64,000 nucleotides of DNA from Spongilla lacustris (lineage: Eukaryota; Porifera; Demospongiae; Spongillida; Spongillidae): NCBI GenBank assembly GCA_949361645.1, contig OX442418.1, forward strand, positions 3,305,771-3,369,770, read 5' to 3'. Below are positions 1-12,204 of the stretch, in pieces. The stretch's first letter is position 1; each line of letters opens with the position of its first letter. The notes under the pieces are model-generated. The model was given only the letters and a program-made list of their open reading frames with translations, was not told the DNA's origin and made no database searches. The translations under genes and the position numbers were made by a program.

Positions 1-259
1 CAGAACTGGGTTGGGTATGCATCTATCGGTGTTCGGGGGTACTGAATTAAAGCATGACTCTAGGTGGGAAAATGTGAGGGCTCTTCCATCTCAGATGCAG
101 GCAGGCTACTGATATATTATTTAGTCTATAGGTGTACATGCAAATTGGACACACGCAATATGGCACTCTACAACACATGGATTGTTCATGTACAGAGCTA
201 TTACGCTTCAAATATCTGTCTGATGGTGTGCATTAGGGCAGGAGAGGGCTCACATGAAG

Positions 260-551
260 CTATTTTGCTACATGATACAGTTGAGAACTATCCAAGGGTT
301 TGGCAGGGCGATTTTGTGGGTCATCCTTTTCAGATCCCCCAGTGCTCTGGTAGCTTCTGGTCAAGGTGCGCCGGACAGCTGCATATGAGTACTCCGACAC
401 ACACTGTTCTGGGGAGGGGCTGCGACTGGAAACGATGGACTCATCAAGGACTGCGTATCCAGGAAGCGACACTTTTGCTACAGCATTGGAGGTGTCATAC
501 ACGGTGTTCTCAGTGCCCATGGCATGAAGTGGTATTCCATCTGGTGCTAGT
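260..551 (-). pseudogene. Orphan cytoplasmic-tail exon of an Ig-domain receptor paralog
   Basis: On the minus strand this reads about 95 codons to a TAG stop at 260-262. It matches the cytoplasmic tail of the Ig receptor at 9690-12054 almost base for base, from its APDGIPLHA stretch to SEYSYAAVR, and then continues for about 35 residues that the other copy lacks, ending QLYHVAK. Tyrosine-containing stretches (VYDTS, EYSYAAV) suggest a signalling tail, although no canonical ITIM is present. Similarity stops near 551, just before a TIR element at 566, and no transmembrane or Ig exon follows upstream on this strand. It is therefore a stranded last exon of a duplicated gene. The reading frame here is intact, so this copy shows the original tail. 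It could still be used if distant exons exist outside the window. Confidence 0.6.
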
Positions 552-565
552 AGGTGACTTATATA

Positions 566-1108
566 CAGGGTGTTTCACTATCAAGGAAAATTGTTTATAA
601 ATTAACCACAAGCGGTTAATTAACAGGTAATTGTAGTTAAAAGTTCTAACAGCAAAAGAAGACATGCTGGTGAAATAAAATTAATTTTTTTTTTTTTTAA
701 TGGTTCATTAACAATAATAAAAGTCCCAAAATCCCTATTCATTTCAATTAATGTTAATAAATGTAGGGTTGGTGATTAGAGAAAAGTTGCAAACTGTAAC
801 TGTACTTAAGTAACTGCTTCCATTTAGAAGTTATTCAAGATTGAAATCTTGATTTTTTGATTTTCGCAATGTACTTGATTTAGGGGCCATTGTATCTCGA
901 TTTAGTGGTTTGAATTTATTAATAAATTCGGCCAAGTTGATTATTAAAATTCAAGGAAATGTTGGAGCTTTGGGATGCCTCTAAATTGGTATGTTTTAAT
1001 TAGGTGTTATTGGAAATTATTAATTCGTTTTGTTAATTAATTATTAAATTAATATTTAGTTTCTTTACATCAACATTTAAGCTCAAGTTAATAGATCATT
1101 ACACCCTG
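566..1108. mobile_element. TA-flanked element with CAGGGTGT inverted ends
   Basis: The left end reads TACAGGGTGTTTCAC and the right end reads ACACCCTGTA, with TA on both sides, as in Tc1/mariner-type target use. The interior is AT-rich and has no convincing reading frame. Its parts recur at 58104-59240: the left end and the inverted right end both appear within 58104-58270, and 660-1000 recurs inverted at about 58940-59215. It is probably a non-autonomous element. The superfamily is not proven. Confidence 0.55.
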
Positions 1109-1336
1109 TATATCCAACAAGATTTACAAGTTTGCATGAATATATGATGTCATGATTATATGTAGCTGCATGAAGTGCATACCATGCACATATGTACAAA
1201 CAGAATTTCAGAAGTCAATCATTTACAATTCACATGACCAGATTTTAGGGTTTAGTCACCATGTGTCTGGTTGGTCTCTTTAATCAAATAACTACCCCCA
1301 CCGCTTGCAAGCATGTATGTGTGCAGACCTTATCGG

Positions 1337-1440
1337 GGTATTCAGATGGGTATAGTATTGATCATGAGGGTATTCAGATGGGTATAGTATTGATCATGAG
1401 GGTATTCAGATGGGTATAGTATTGATCATGTGGGTATTCA
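1337..1440. repeat. 32-bp tandem repeat, 3.25 copies
   Basis: Three near-identical 32-bp units begin at 1337, 1369 and 1401, each containing TTCAGATGGGTATAGTATTG, followed by 8 bases of a fourth unit. Confidence 0.9.
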
Positions 1441-1559
1441 TGCCGACATTTTATATTAAGATGTGTGTATAATTATATTAAGCCTCCATCCCCCATTTAC
1501 CGTGCTTTCTAAGTTCAGCAGCATAGGCTGCTGCTCCTACAGATGTACTGGCACTGTTC

Positions 1560-1665
1560 AAGGTTACTCCTCCCCTTACTTACCACTACCCCTACTCCTC
1601 CCCTTATCTACTACTACCCCTACTCCTCCCCTTTCCTCCCCTTACCTACTACCCCTACCTACTAG
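1560..1665. repeat. Pyrimidine-rich low-complexity tract
   Basis: The tract is an imperfect CCCCTACTCCT / CCTTACC repeat on the plus strand. Similar pyrimidine tracts lie at 6410-6485 and 34480-34575. No coding signal is seen around them. Confidence 0.7.
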
Positions 1666-2449
1666 CAGGAAAACAAGTGTGCTGAGCTCATTCTGAATAC
1701 TGCATGTAGTTGATGTAGCTGCTGTGTATCTCCAGGCTGATGTAGTTCTTGTGCACATTGGGGTCACTGACATTTGATGCAGAGGTTACACAGTGCTTTG
1801 CTCTGTATGCAGCCATTAAAGTTCCCAACACCGCACATGCATGCCAGGCACAACTCGGGCTAAAATATGGTGGTCTAAGCCTTCATCCCCCCTCCCAATA
1901 TGCAGCTGCTGCCTTCATTGACCCTGTTCTCCTCAGGCTTTGACAATGCTGATAACATCCATCTTCAGCATTAAGTAGTGGGCTGGATACAAATTCCATG
2001 TCTTCCTTCCCAATGCCATCACAGTCTCCTGCCAATAGAGCTCGCCTCCTTTCAGTGTCAGCCTCTAGACCCAGATGGAGAAGCTCCTGGTATTTGATAT
2101 GGCAGCGATGGCCGAAAGACTTGGCAAGCAAAGGCCCTGGCTCCAGTAGGTTAGCTACAGATTAATGTTAATAATTATAGAAGTAGAACAGTTTGCTCTT
2201 AGCAAAATGCATTTTTTTTTAAACTGGCTATTGAAAACTCAGCTTCAGTGTACATAATCAGAAATGCATGTAATCATTTTTTTTTGGGGCGGGGGGGGGG
2301 AGGGACTGGATCGGAGGCACCATATATATTGTAATTAGCCCCCTAGTAAAAGACAGCCAGCATGCTACTGACTTTTAACCCCCAAGCAGGTCCATTGCTG
2401 TAGTCTCTGAATTTGAAAGTGCAATGTAAGCACGGGCATTGGCTTTAAC

Positions 2450-4620
2450 TGTGAGGACATATAGGATGCCATTATTGGAATTCAGCATGGTAGTCTTAGA
2501 AGAATTGACACATCAATGGCTACAGGCTTATCACCAATGAATCATCTTTGAATTAAAGCCTTCTTTCATGACCCAAACCAGCACCAGCTTCCAGTTTTGG
2601 GGTCAAAAAAGCACTTTTGCAGAAGTCAAATATAACATTATGGGGAGTACTACATGTACATGTATGGAAGTCACTACATCTCCCCAAATTTGCAGTTGCA
2701 CTTGCAGAGCTGTTAGTACATAGACCAAGAAGGAGGGTATTACAATGCAGGTTATAATCAAGATTATCATCAGCACTACTGGCTGACGTCTAGGCTAGAA
2801 TGAACCTGGATTCACTGCGCCCTATGTCAACAGAGAGAAAGACAAGGCACATGCCCCTTTGATGAACAGGCTCCTCAGAATAGATTGAATGGATGAGCAG
2901 AGTTAGACTTTAAATTGAATATTGCCATGAGATTGTGGATTTCAATGTAATATAGTATCCTTTTGCAGGATGAGATCATACAATGATTTCATGGCAGTCC
3001 ATCATCCAAGCGTCAAACTCTATGGCTGAAAGATTGGTGGTAATGATGAAGCCAAGAACCACCAAATCTTAAAGGCAAGGACTAAAGGAGTTGCTTGTGG
3101 TCACCACGAGGAGCTCTGCTTGTGGGGGAATTAAGTTTGACCGTATAATGTCTTCAATTGGTGTGAAAAGGTGCATGTGCTTATGTTTGGAACAATCCTG
3201 GCTATGCAAGTCCTATGTTGCACCACACCAGTGAGTAAAGGCTGATAAGGTTTGATTGAGCATAAGGTCTGCAGTTGAATGAACCAGATTTCAACATCCT
3301 TTTGAGTAAATTGTATCACGTACCATGCAAGAGGTACTTCAAGATGTGGTCTGCCATCACTTGTAATGCTGACATTTGTGCCTTTAAAAGCTGACATGGT
3401 GGAGGCAAGTTATGTGAATTTAACTACCAACTGTGTTTTTGCACAGTAACCAAAGGTATGTAGCCAAAGGTATGTGGGTCCAATGGTTGTGATTTTCTCT
3501 TGGGTTGCATAATGTTCCAGTGGACCAGTGGAGTGGCAGGATGCCTAGAGCATACATTAACATCGCATGCAAGCGGGTCTCCTTGTGTTGTTTCTTCCCT
3601 TGAGGATATGGTGGTGTCTTGAACAAACAATGAAGTGTCTGCACAATACATGTATAACAACAGTGGCAAATGAAGGGCACAGACTTTGAATCCTGCGAAG
3701 AGCTGTTTCACAATTCAAACAGTTGAAGGCATTGTTAGTATCAATCAGCAATACTGCTTCACATTGTGCTGAGTGCAAGGAGCCATTTTTGCGCTGCTTC
3801 TGTTCCTGCATGATATTTGACCTGCACATACATATAGTTGAATTGTGCCAGCTGCTTCCTGAAATCAACTCTCAGAATGGAAAGTATAGCTTTTGATATG
3901 ATGCATCTGGCAACTTTACATATTCAAATTGGACAGACTCCTGGGTTGTATCAAGAATGATAAGGTGACAAGCCAGAAGTGGAGCAAGAGGATCAACAAA
4001 GGTGGTGCACAGTCGTCTGGCAAGGATTTGCAGAGCTCTATTCATGAAGAGTGGAATGAAGTGCACCACCAGCTTTGACATCAATCCCAGAGGGTCCAGC
4101 TGAGCCTTCAAATTACAAAACAACACTTTTAATAGCAGAGGCATCAAAGCTGTCAAAAATAATAATAACTGGAAGAATACCATCTGATCATGAGTGATTG
4201 AAATTGATTATTGCATCTGGGATTGCAGGTTGGCTTGGAGGATGCTTGCTGATGAGGACATCTAGTTCTGTGGTGGGCTGGGTGTGAGTTCTGGAGAAAA
4301 CCACCTCTACAATTGTGAGTGTGGAGCTGCGTGGCTGACTTGCAATTTCCTTTAACATTAGTTTGGTAAAGGAGCAATGATATTGTCATTAGCATAAATG
4401 GTGCTATTTGGTATTGGCAGACATTGTTGCTTTGTTCGACCTTTAAAGAGAATCCTCTTTTTCAAACTTTCGAGGCATCTTTCAAGACAGGCTGCATGAT
4501 CCTTTGCTTTTGACATGTGAAAAAGCTTCTGTAACAGACGTTTTAAAGCTACAGTGATTGCGGTCAGTGCAATTGACTTGAAACCTGAGCCGTTGGATGC
4601 TTGAAATAGACAAGCTCATT
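2450..4620 (-). pseudogene. Decayed LINE-like reverse transcriptase
   Basis: Read on the minus strand across several frames, this contains the parts of a reverse transcriptase in order. Near 4100 is a block like SAGPSGIDVKAGGALHS, then a block like CTTFVDPLAP with NPGV.PI, then the catalytic A-motif region (LLIDTNNAFNCLN, about 3740), then SREETTQGDPL (about 3590). Downstream is a block containing GTNVSITSDGRPHLEVPLAW with VPNIS (3131-3397). Frames change at least five times and stops interrupt it, so it cannot be functional. It appears to be the same broad family as the C-terminal fragment at 58323-58930. The YADD-type motif was not found intact. The exact clade is unassigned. Confidence 0.7.
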
Positions 4621-7590
4621 TGCTGGCAAAACATTTTTTGCCAGAAGCATAAATGAAGTGTTTCTGACCAAGATTTGTGAATGGACAGAACATCCTGTGT
4701 TGCAAGATGGTGTTTTCAGGGCATGATGATGAGTGAGGGTGTATTGATCCTCCTAGTCAAGCTTTTTAAAATTTTCACCTATTATCACCAGTATGTTTTC
4801 AACCACATGACCAGTCAGCATTGACATAACTCTGAGATGTAACTGGTAAGATGTATTGAACTGCTTTACATGTAACAAATCAACAGTTCTGTGAATTGGG
4901 GCTTGTGTTTTTCTTCTTCTGCGCATTACTTATGCCTCTATTTTTAACTACCAATATGTGCATTTTTTTTTTTTAACTAGATGCATATTTTAACTTATGG
5001 TAGTGTATAACAGTAGCATGCTTGATATGAAGCTGACTATGTTATTCCAATGCACGGACAGACACTCTACTAGCAATGTGTTTATTACCTCCTAAAACAG
5101 CTAGTAGACATATAACCAATACACCTCTTATCATTGTACTCACTGAGCTAACATATGCTAAACTGCAAATACATCTTCTCCAACTCATGCTCACCTAACC
5201 TATTACCGACTTGCTATCTGGAATTGTAGTTTGCATGTATGCTAACCATGAATGCATTAAAAGCAACACCCCATAACCAGTTATCCCAAACACACAATTC
5301 CAAATTACATACATGCACTTATGCACTCAATTGAAAATGTCCGCACACATATAAGACATTGCTACTTGCACCACCATGCAAATCCTCTATGTGCATATGT
5401 GCAGTGAGAGTCATGACATACCTGCAGCTAGGATTCTCATCCAGCCCATACGTCCCTCCATCACCAGGAGTGGTCATAGCACCATACTCAGGGGACAGCC
5501 ACCATGCGGCAAAAGTAACAAGACCTATATTTAGTGTAACGCAGCTAAGTTCTATTAGGAGTGAACCTTCTTATTCTGGCCAGGACCTCACTGCTGCTCA
5601 AGGCCCTGCCAATCCCTGCTCCTAAGTGTCATGTGAGGAACTTAATGTTGTGGTCAAGATTGGCCACCACGCCTCCTCCAGTACATCAAACAGCCTCATT
5701 CCAGATAAGAAGCATGGTAAGCTACCTAGGAGAGATACCTTGAAGAGAATTCATTATGCTGGACCACAGTATATAAGCTGCATGCCCATAAAAGGCAAAC
5801 ATGTTCCACACTGGATTTGGATTTCTTGTTCTTCTCAACCTGCATGCAATTGATCAACCATGATTTTAATATTACTTCACAAATCAAATCACAATCTACA
5901 ATGTAGGTTATATGGATAAACTGAGCTGGTAGCTATTGCACACTCATGTGTTTGTGTGCATAGGATGTGTTTGAGTCAGCTGTATGGCTGTAGGAAGTTG
6001 ATGGTAAGCTAAAAGTCTTTTTGCAGGTGGTTAGAAAGGGGAGTGGAGAAGCACCTTGAAAATCCTAAGCTTGGTGATGTGTGAAAATCTCCTGGATCCA
6101 ATCTATGTTACAGGTGAGTGGAATAGTGGCATAAGTGGTATGTCTGGATCATGCCCTATGGTTTTATCATACCAAGAGCAATGGACTGATTAGAATATTT
6201 TTTATTCCTACTCTAAGTGGAAGATCACCACACATTAGTGAATTCTTGTGTGGACTCATATACAAGTAACTTTGGTTGATGGTAAAAAGCTGCACAAATT
6301 CTAACAGCATGACCAGCACACTATTGATCACCTACCTATGTTGTCCACCATGTACATGTACATGTACATGTATATAGTACACTTAAAAGTTCCCATCCTA
6401 TACACTAAACTCCCCTAACCTCTACCCCTCCCCTCCCCTCCTCCTCTCATCCCCTTCACTTCCTGTCCTCCTCCCTCCCCTCTCCATTACATGTTATGTA
6501 TAATATACATGCCATCCAGCTGCATGTATTTATACAACTGGGTGTGGTCATCAGTGTTATCATGCACAAATCAGGTACAGGTGGTCAATGCCACCTTTGC
6601 ATTCCTTGTTGCTATGGGAATCAAAAGTTAGAAGAAAGCTAAGGAAGTAGAGAAGGCATTGGCAGAAGACACATTGAAGAACTGAAATGAACAACACATG
6701 CAAATTGATAATTTAGAATGTTCCTAAAGGCATTTGGACAGTCTTTAATAATACATCAGTTGTAAACATAGTCAAATAGACCTCCTTCAACTAAATAAGC
6801 CTTCTCCTTAATTACAATCTGGTGCTGATTTCTTCTGCGGTAGCACTTTGATAGAGCTGCTTTCTGAACCAGTTTCATCCTTGTTTCTTCAGATCCTAGC
6901 TTCCTATTTACTTCCTCCACAGTTATTACTGGCTGGTCTTCACCTTGCTCCTGCTTCTTGTGCACTTTGCTGAATGCCTCCACCATAATCCATTCTATCA
7001 TCCAGGTTCTCTACTACTTCTTCAGTATCCTCTTTCCTTTCTTGGCAATGTTCATCCAGCTAATTTGATATAAGATGTTCCATGCATGTCACTATCTACA
7101 TTTAAAAATAATCCCTAGTAATCAGTTTCTTGCCATCACTAGATCCTTGGGGATAAATCTGAGCTCCATCACATGTTATCATTTTGTTGCTTTTGCTATA
7201 GAAGCCTGCTTTTAATTCACGCTGTGATCTGTAGAAAACCCTTTTCAAAGAAGCAACATGCACAAAGCTTCATTAGTGACAATGCTGCGAATTTGCACTG
7301 AATCTGTTTTGATCCTTCTGCTGCCTTTATTGCCCTTTCAATACACTAGTTTGTAGGTACTTAGTGTATGATCATTAAATCCTTTGAATTTCTTGGCGAT
7401 GATTTATGGACCATTATCTTGAGACAGTTTTTTTCCCACTGAGCAATCTGCAGTCTATACGCTGCAAATATCTGTCTTAGCATCTGTAGACTTTTGTGTG
7501 GAATTAAGTACCAACTTGTTTGTTAGATGTACATACATGACGGAGTTATATGCAGAGGTCATATATATTATTATTATACAATGTATATAA
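4621..7590. other. No recognisable gene
   Basis: Only short open frames occur here (for example 5359-5625, 5626-5853 and minus 6756-7001). None has recognisable domains or consistent splice sites. The stretch includes a TACATGTACATG cluster at 6352-6375 and a pyrimidine tract at 6410-6485. Confidence 0.5.
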
Positions 7591-9113
7591 CATATGGGAC
7601 AGTTTCCGAGAAAATGTTGTTTCGCATATAATTAAAATACTTCTCTTTTGAATTGTTATATCTTCCGAACGGTTAACGCTATCAACTTCCTATTTTCATA
7701 CTACACCATTTTCTTATGGTAAAGTATGGAGTCCTGCACTGGCTTCGTGCCAGTATTGCAATGTTCGAACTTTAGGTAGGAGTAATCAATTCGCTTCAAA
7801 TATCAGTTTGTAGGTAGAGAGGTCCTATACCTATCGATTTGTTCTTTTTATGTCATCCGTCACGGAGATACAGTTGAACAAACTACGCGCACATTTTCGC
7901 GTTCGAATTCGGACAGATAGCGTCCCGCTCGATGCATGGGCAGGGCTGCCGCGATATTTTTTTTACTGAGACATAGGATATACGGAGATAGACGGAAGAA
8001 TAGACGGAGAAAGACGGAAATATGCGAAAAGTCATTCAGCAGATGCAACTAGTGTTGGGCCATACACACTTACATTCAAATTCCGTTGTGGTGCTGCGTA
8101 CATAAGATAATATCGTTAAACACTAGGCTTTTTTTTTTTCGATGAGGAAGTTGCATGGGGCTATTTATATATTACAACACGATCAATCATTTTGGAATCA
8201 TTATGTGATCGGAAAGCATATAATTAATGTTCAATCACGCATGCAATGATTTAATCCTCTCTTAAATTCTTTTCCTGCATGTGATATGTAAGGAAGTATC
8301 TAGCTATACATGTGTATCTTAGCCTTGACTGCATGTACCTTTAGAAAGGGCTTGCTCCACGGAATGAATTATATACCAGAAAAGAAATCACTTACTCGAC
8401 CGGCAGGATACTGAAACACATTTATTTATTTTTTGTTATTCCGGTATATGCATACCAATTTTACAGTGTCTCTTCCCCCCTCCCCCCCCCCCCCCCCCCC
8501 CACCACCACCACTACCATGCACCACCACACCCCGGGCCGGCCTCTCCCCTAGATCGCTTCCGCGCGTTCGTTCTTGTGTCGCTACTATGCATAACAACGC
8601 AGCCTCAACTTCTATGAAAATTGTGTGGTTATTAATTGATAAATAATTGCTCGATGAAATACCGCGATACAATATCGCGATATCGCGATGCAATATCGCG
8701 ATATCGCGATATTTCGCGATATAGGCGATATAGCGGCTAAAGTCCATATCGCGGCAGCACTGATGGGGAGGCGGGGTTATAACTGTATCTCCGTAACGGA
8801 TGGCATAAAAATTAATGAATAGAACAAATCGATAGTTATAGGACCTCTTTACGTACAAACCAAATTTGAAGCGATTTCATTATTCTTATTATTGAACTCG
8901 GTGAGGTATCGAACTTTGCAAATTGCAATACTGGCACGGAGCAAGTGTATTTTTCCATACAGAAGTGATGTAGTATGCATATGAAGTGTTGAAAATAGGA
9001 AGTTGATAGCCTTAACCGTTCGAAAGTTATAATGATCCAAACGAAAGGGAATTATTTTAAAAACATTTTATGTATATAATGCGAAACGACATTTTCGTGG
9101 AACTGTCCCATAT
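7591..9113. mobile_element. Element with ~280-bp terminal inverted repeats
   Basis: The sequence from about 7594 to 7876 recurs inverted at about 8783-9110, with small indels. Both arms start ATGGGACAGTT and share blocks such as CGAACGGTTAA, CTATCAACTTCCTATTTTCA, GTGCCAGTATTGCAAT and ATCGATTTGTTCT. The middle holds a C-homopolymer (about 8475-8502) and a CGCGAT-rich tract (8660-8750). No transposase was recognised, so this is a foldback-like or non-autonomous element. The flanks are AT-rich, so a target duplication cannot be defined. Confidence 0.8.
8660..8750. repeat. TATCGCGATA palindromic microsatellite
   Basis: The tract consists of repeated self-complementary ATATCGCGAT units with short variations. 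It lies inside the TIR element at 7591-9113. Confidence 0.8.
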
Positions 9114-9689
9114 ATATACAAATTATCGCGATCTGCTATAAGTGTAGTCGCTATGAATGACTGAACATAAATTATCTCTTCAACAGCATTCTTTGCAAGA
9201 GCAAAAACAATCCATTATGTATTGGTCTTCACTGCAACATGTGCACATTACGTCATTATGAACTGCGTATAATTGTATTTATATGACAACGTTACGTTGC
9301 TATTGTCTTTCTGGCCTCCGCGTCCACTTATGGATATCAGCAGCATTATAGAACAGTGCGATATCACGTGAAATAAAATACCACTGAGGAAAATTGACGA
9401 ATGCAGTGCATATGTGTCGAGCCTATATCGCAGCTTTAATTATTACAATTAAAAAACTTATACATGTATACTGGTAATTTGGTGGAAGAAATACAATTGC
9501 AACGTCGTTAATTATGCATGAAAGGCTTCAATTTATCCTGAATTATTCACTCCCACACATCGTATGTGTACGTGTAATCAGTATGCACCTTGAATTAATT
9601 CCTGTTATATGGGTGTGCTCTTTCTACGATAATACAAGTGGGTGTGGTTTTTGGACAATTTCCTGTCACGGAACTAAAACAACTGCCAA
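9114..9689. other. Upstream region of the Ig receptor
   Basis: AT-rich sequence lies between the TIR element and the first exon of the Ig receptor. No separate gene was seen. It presumably contains the receptor promoter, but no element was identified. Confidence 0.4.
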
Positions 9690-12054
9690 ATGGCTGATAT
9701 CAGATTCGTACTCCTCTCGCTTATTCTTCTACAAGGTGAGCACGAGAGTTCTTTAGTAGTGATGTTTACGCTATTGTAGGATCGTATGGAAAAGTATTTT
9801 AGGACGGTTATTCGTCACAGTATATAAAATATACGTGTCCATGAGCGTGCACGCGTGATAACACAATCACTATAACCATATATTTCCTCGGTATTTCTCA
9901 GTTACATGTAGGTCGGACAATACCTGTACATTTAATATGGTTACTTGCAAAACACGAAAAAAATATAAAAAATTGAGATTCACAATTAATCTATACCTGT
10001 GTTTACACTAGTACTTTATGACGATTTTACAACTACATGTATGTGTAAAATTCATCGTTCCGCAGCCGAACCATTTTGGTGCGTGAACCTGATGGTGGCA
10101 GGGCCTCGTGACTTAGATGGTATCTATGACAACGCCAGTGTGATAGTAGCTGGATCAGTCATCCAGCTCTTCTGTTCAGCCAGTGGACAGTTCACTGCTC
10201 CCAACATACAATGGACCTGGAACAATATCACCATTCCAGAGACTGCACAGTTGCCTCATCTGATGGTCAAGAGTTGGACACAGAACAACACCATCACTTC
10301 TTCAGTCTTGACCATCTATGGGTTTTCTACCAGTGACAATGGAAGCTATCAGTGCAATGCTTCTGATAATGGCAGCTATGATGTCAGTCAGCCATTACTG
10401 CTCACAGGTAAGTACCATAGGTTTAGTACTTCAAATACTCCTCTCTTCTCTACAGCAATCAATGGCTCCAATGTGTTGACGATAATCCGAGAACTGAATA
10501 ATAATATTGGACCAGACCGAACATCTGTTCCACTTGGAAGTTCAAATATTTCATCAAGTGGGATCTTTCTGAGATGTTCAGCTCAACAGCCTCCTTCATC
10601 CTCTCTCACTGCACCCAGTATAATATGGTTGAAGGATGGGACACAGCTATCTGGTGATGGGGTTAGGGTTGTGATAACTACCACTAACTCCACTGTTGGG
10701 ACATCAAACAGGACCACAAGCTTTGTTCGTATCTTCAACTTCAGTCAGTCTGATGCTGGAGTGTACCAATGTGAGTTCTCTGACACTCCATCCCAGGGAG
10801 GAGAGGTGATCACCACTAGACCATTCAAAGTGGACACAGGTTTTTATTGCACTTCACAATACACATATAAATGTAACTTTGGTTTTCTCATATCTCATAT
10901 TTAGGTCCAATCAAATTAACTACAGTGTCTCCCTCATCAATCTTCCTATGTCTCCCTGAGCCTCTGGTCATTCAAGTAGAGGCAGGTGGAGAGTATGCTG
11001 GTATTGAATGGACAAGGACACCAATAGCTCTGAATGTCAGCAGTGATGAACTGGTGGACTTCCAGCAGACATTTGTGAGGACTGTGACATCAGAGGAAGA
11101 CTGGGGACTGTATGAAGTAAATTTAACATGTTCAAATGGTACATTAAACTGCACCACCTCAAATACAATGTTGAAATTCAATGTATCTACGGATTCAAAT
11201 GTATCATGTAAGTGATGTATGCCTGCACTAACCCAGGGTAAATCACATTGTGGTATTCAAAAGTGCCTCTGGCAAAGTTAATTAAAGTATAGAGCAGAAA
11301 GTATTTTTTAAATAAAATTAGGGCACATTAACATCCAAATGCTTTGTAATGAAGAATATACAACACGAGGTAAGACAACTTTGATATACTATATGAGATG
11401 TACCAAAACCTACCACTACTATCAAATATACTTCTTTTTACTCATAGGTACACCTACTACTGCTGCAGTCCCAGTCACCTTTGTGGCCACTCCCACAGTC
11501 ACTAGTACAGATGCAGGAAGCAATACCATCATAATAATCATAGCAGTGACAATATGTGGAGGGGCGTGTCTCCTCTTGGTGCTCTTCCTGTTGGTGACAG
11601 TGATGGGTGTGGCCAGGTGCCACCGAAAGGAGAAAGATGAGCTCAGAGTGTAAGTCTTACGGGTGTGGCTATGCACTGTGATTATGCTGCTTAGTGAGAT
11701 AAATGTACGTACGACTTGTAAAGAAGTACTGTGCTTATATAGAGGTCTATGCTCACTTTTAGAATAAATCCTGCTTTTGATAAACAATCCACGCTTGATG
11801 GGAAAAATGGAAGATCAACTCTCTCAGGGCACCTGGGAAAATACGACAGCAAACCTGCAACCTTACCTACTGTCCTAGTGCAAGATCCTTGTCCCCCTCC
11901 CCCCCTTCCTTTTGGCTCATACAGCCAGCACATATACGACTTGATGCCTTCTCTCTCCAAACCAGCACCCATCTTTGAGGACTTGAACAATGTACTAGCA
12001 CCAGATGGAATACCACTTCATGCCATTGGCACTGAGAACAGCGTGCATGTATGA
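9690..12054 (+). CDS. Ig-domain transmembrane receptor, tail truncated by frameshift
   Basis: Six exons join with GT-AG borders and matching phases: 9690-9735, 10066-10407, 10456-10839, 10905-11207, 11448-11649 and 11763-12054 (522 aa). Exon 1 encodes only a signal peptide (MADIRFVLLSLILLQ). Residues ~30-125 and ~145-250 are Ig-like, each with the paired cysteines and a D-G/A-x-Y-x-C ending (NGSYQCNAS, AGVYQCEFS). A weaker third domain covers ~260-355. A transmembrane helix lies at ~385-413, followed by basic RCHRKEK and a proline-rich tail. N-glycosylation sites are common outside the membrane. It is probably a surface recognition receptor; the ligand is unknown. Compared with the paralogous tail at 260-551, a CATG insertion at about 12045 shifts the frame, so the protein ends at GTENSVHV and loses the tyrosine-rich tail. 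It may be a pseudogene or a tail-less variant. The 48-nt intron at 10408-10455 is very short. Confidence 0.72.
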
Positions 12055-12180
12055 CACCTCCAATACTGTAGCAAAAGCGTCGCTTCCTGGATACGCAGTC
12101 CTTGATGAGTCCATCGTTTCCAGTCGCAGCCCCTCCCCAGAACAGTGTGTGTCGGAGTACTCATATGCAGCTGTTCGGGA
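12055..12180 (+). pseudogene. Out-of-frame remainder of the Ig receptor tail
   Basis: Beyond the frameshift stop, another frame still encodes YDTSNTVAKASLPG and SEYSYAAVR, matching the intact paralog at 260-520. After VR the similarity ends, where an inserted repeat begins. The last ~35 residues of the tail are therefore lost as well. Confidence 0.75.
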
Positions 12181-12204
12181 ACGCTTGTGTTTGTTACTCG
12201 GACG

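Noticed and set aside
64..600. 178-codon plus-strand frame
   Set aside because: It is antisense to the Ig receptor tail exon, whose minus frame matches a paralog, and it runs into a transposon end.
1883..2150. Minus frame reading LAKSFGHRCHIKYQELLHLG
   Set aside because: It looks mildly protein-like but has no recognisable domain, partner exon or copy in the window. It may belong to the decayed reverse transcriptase downstream.
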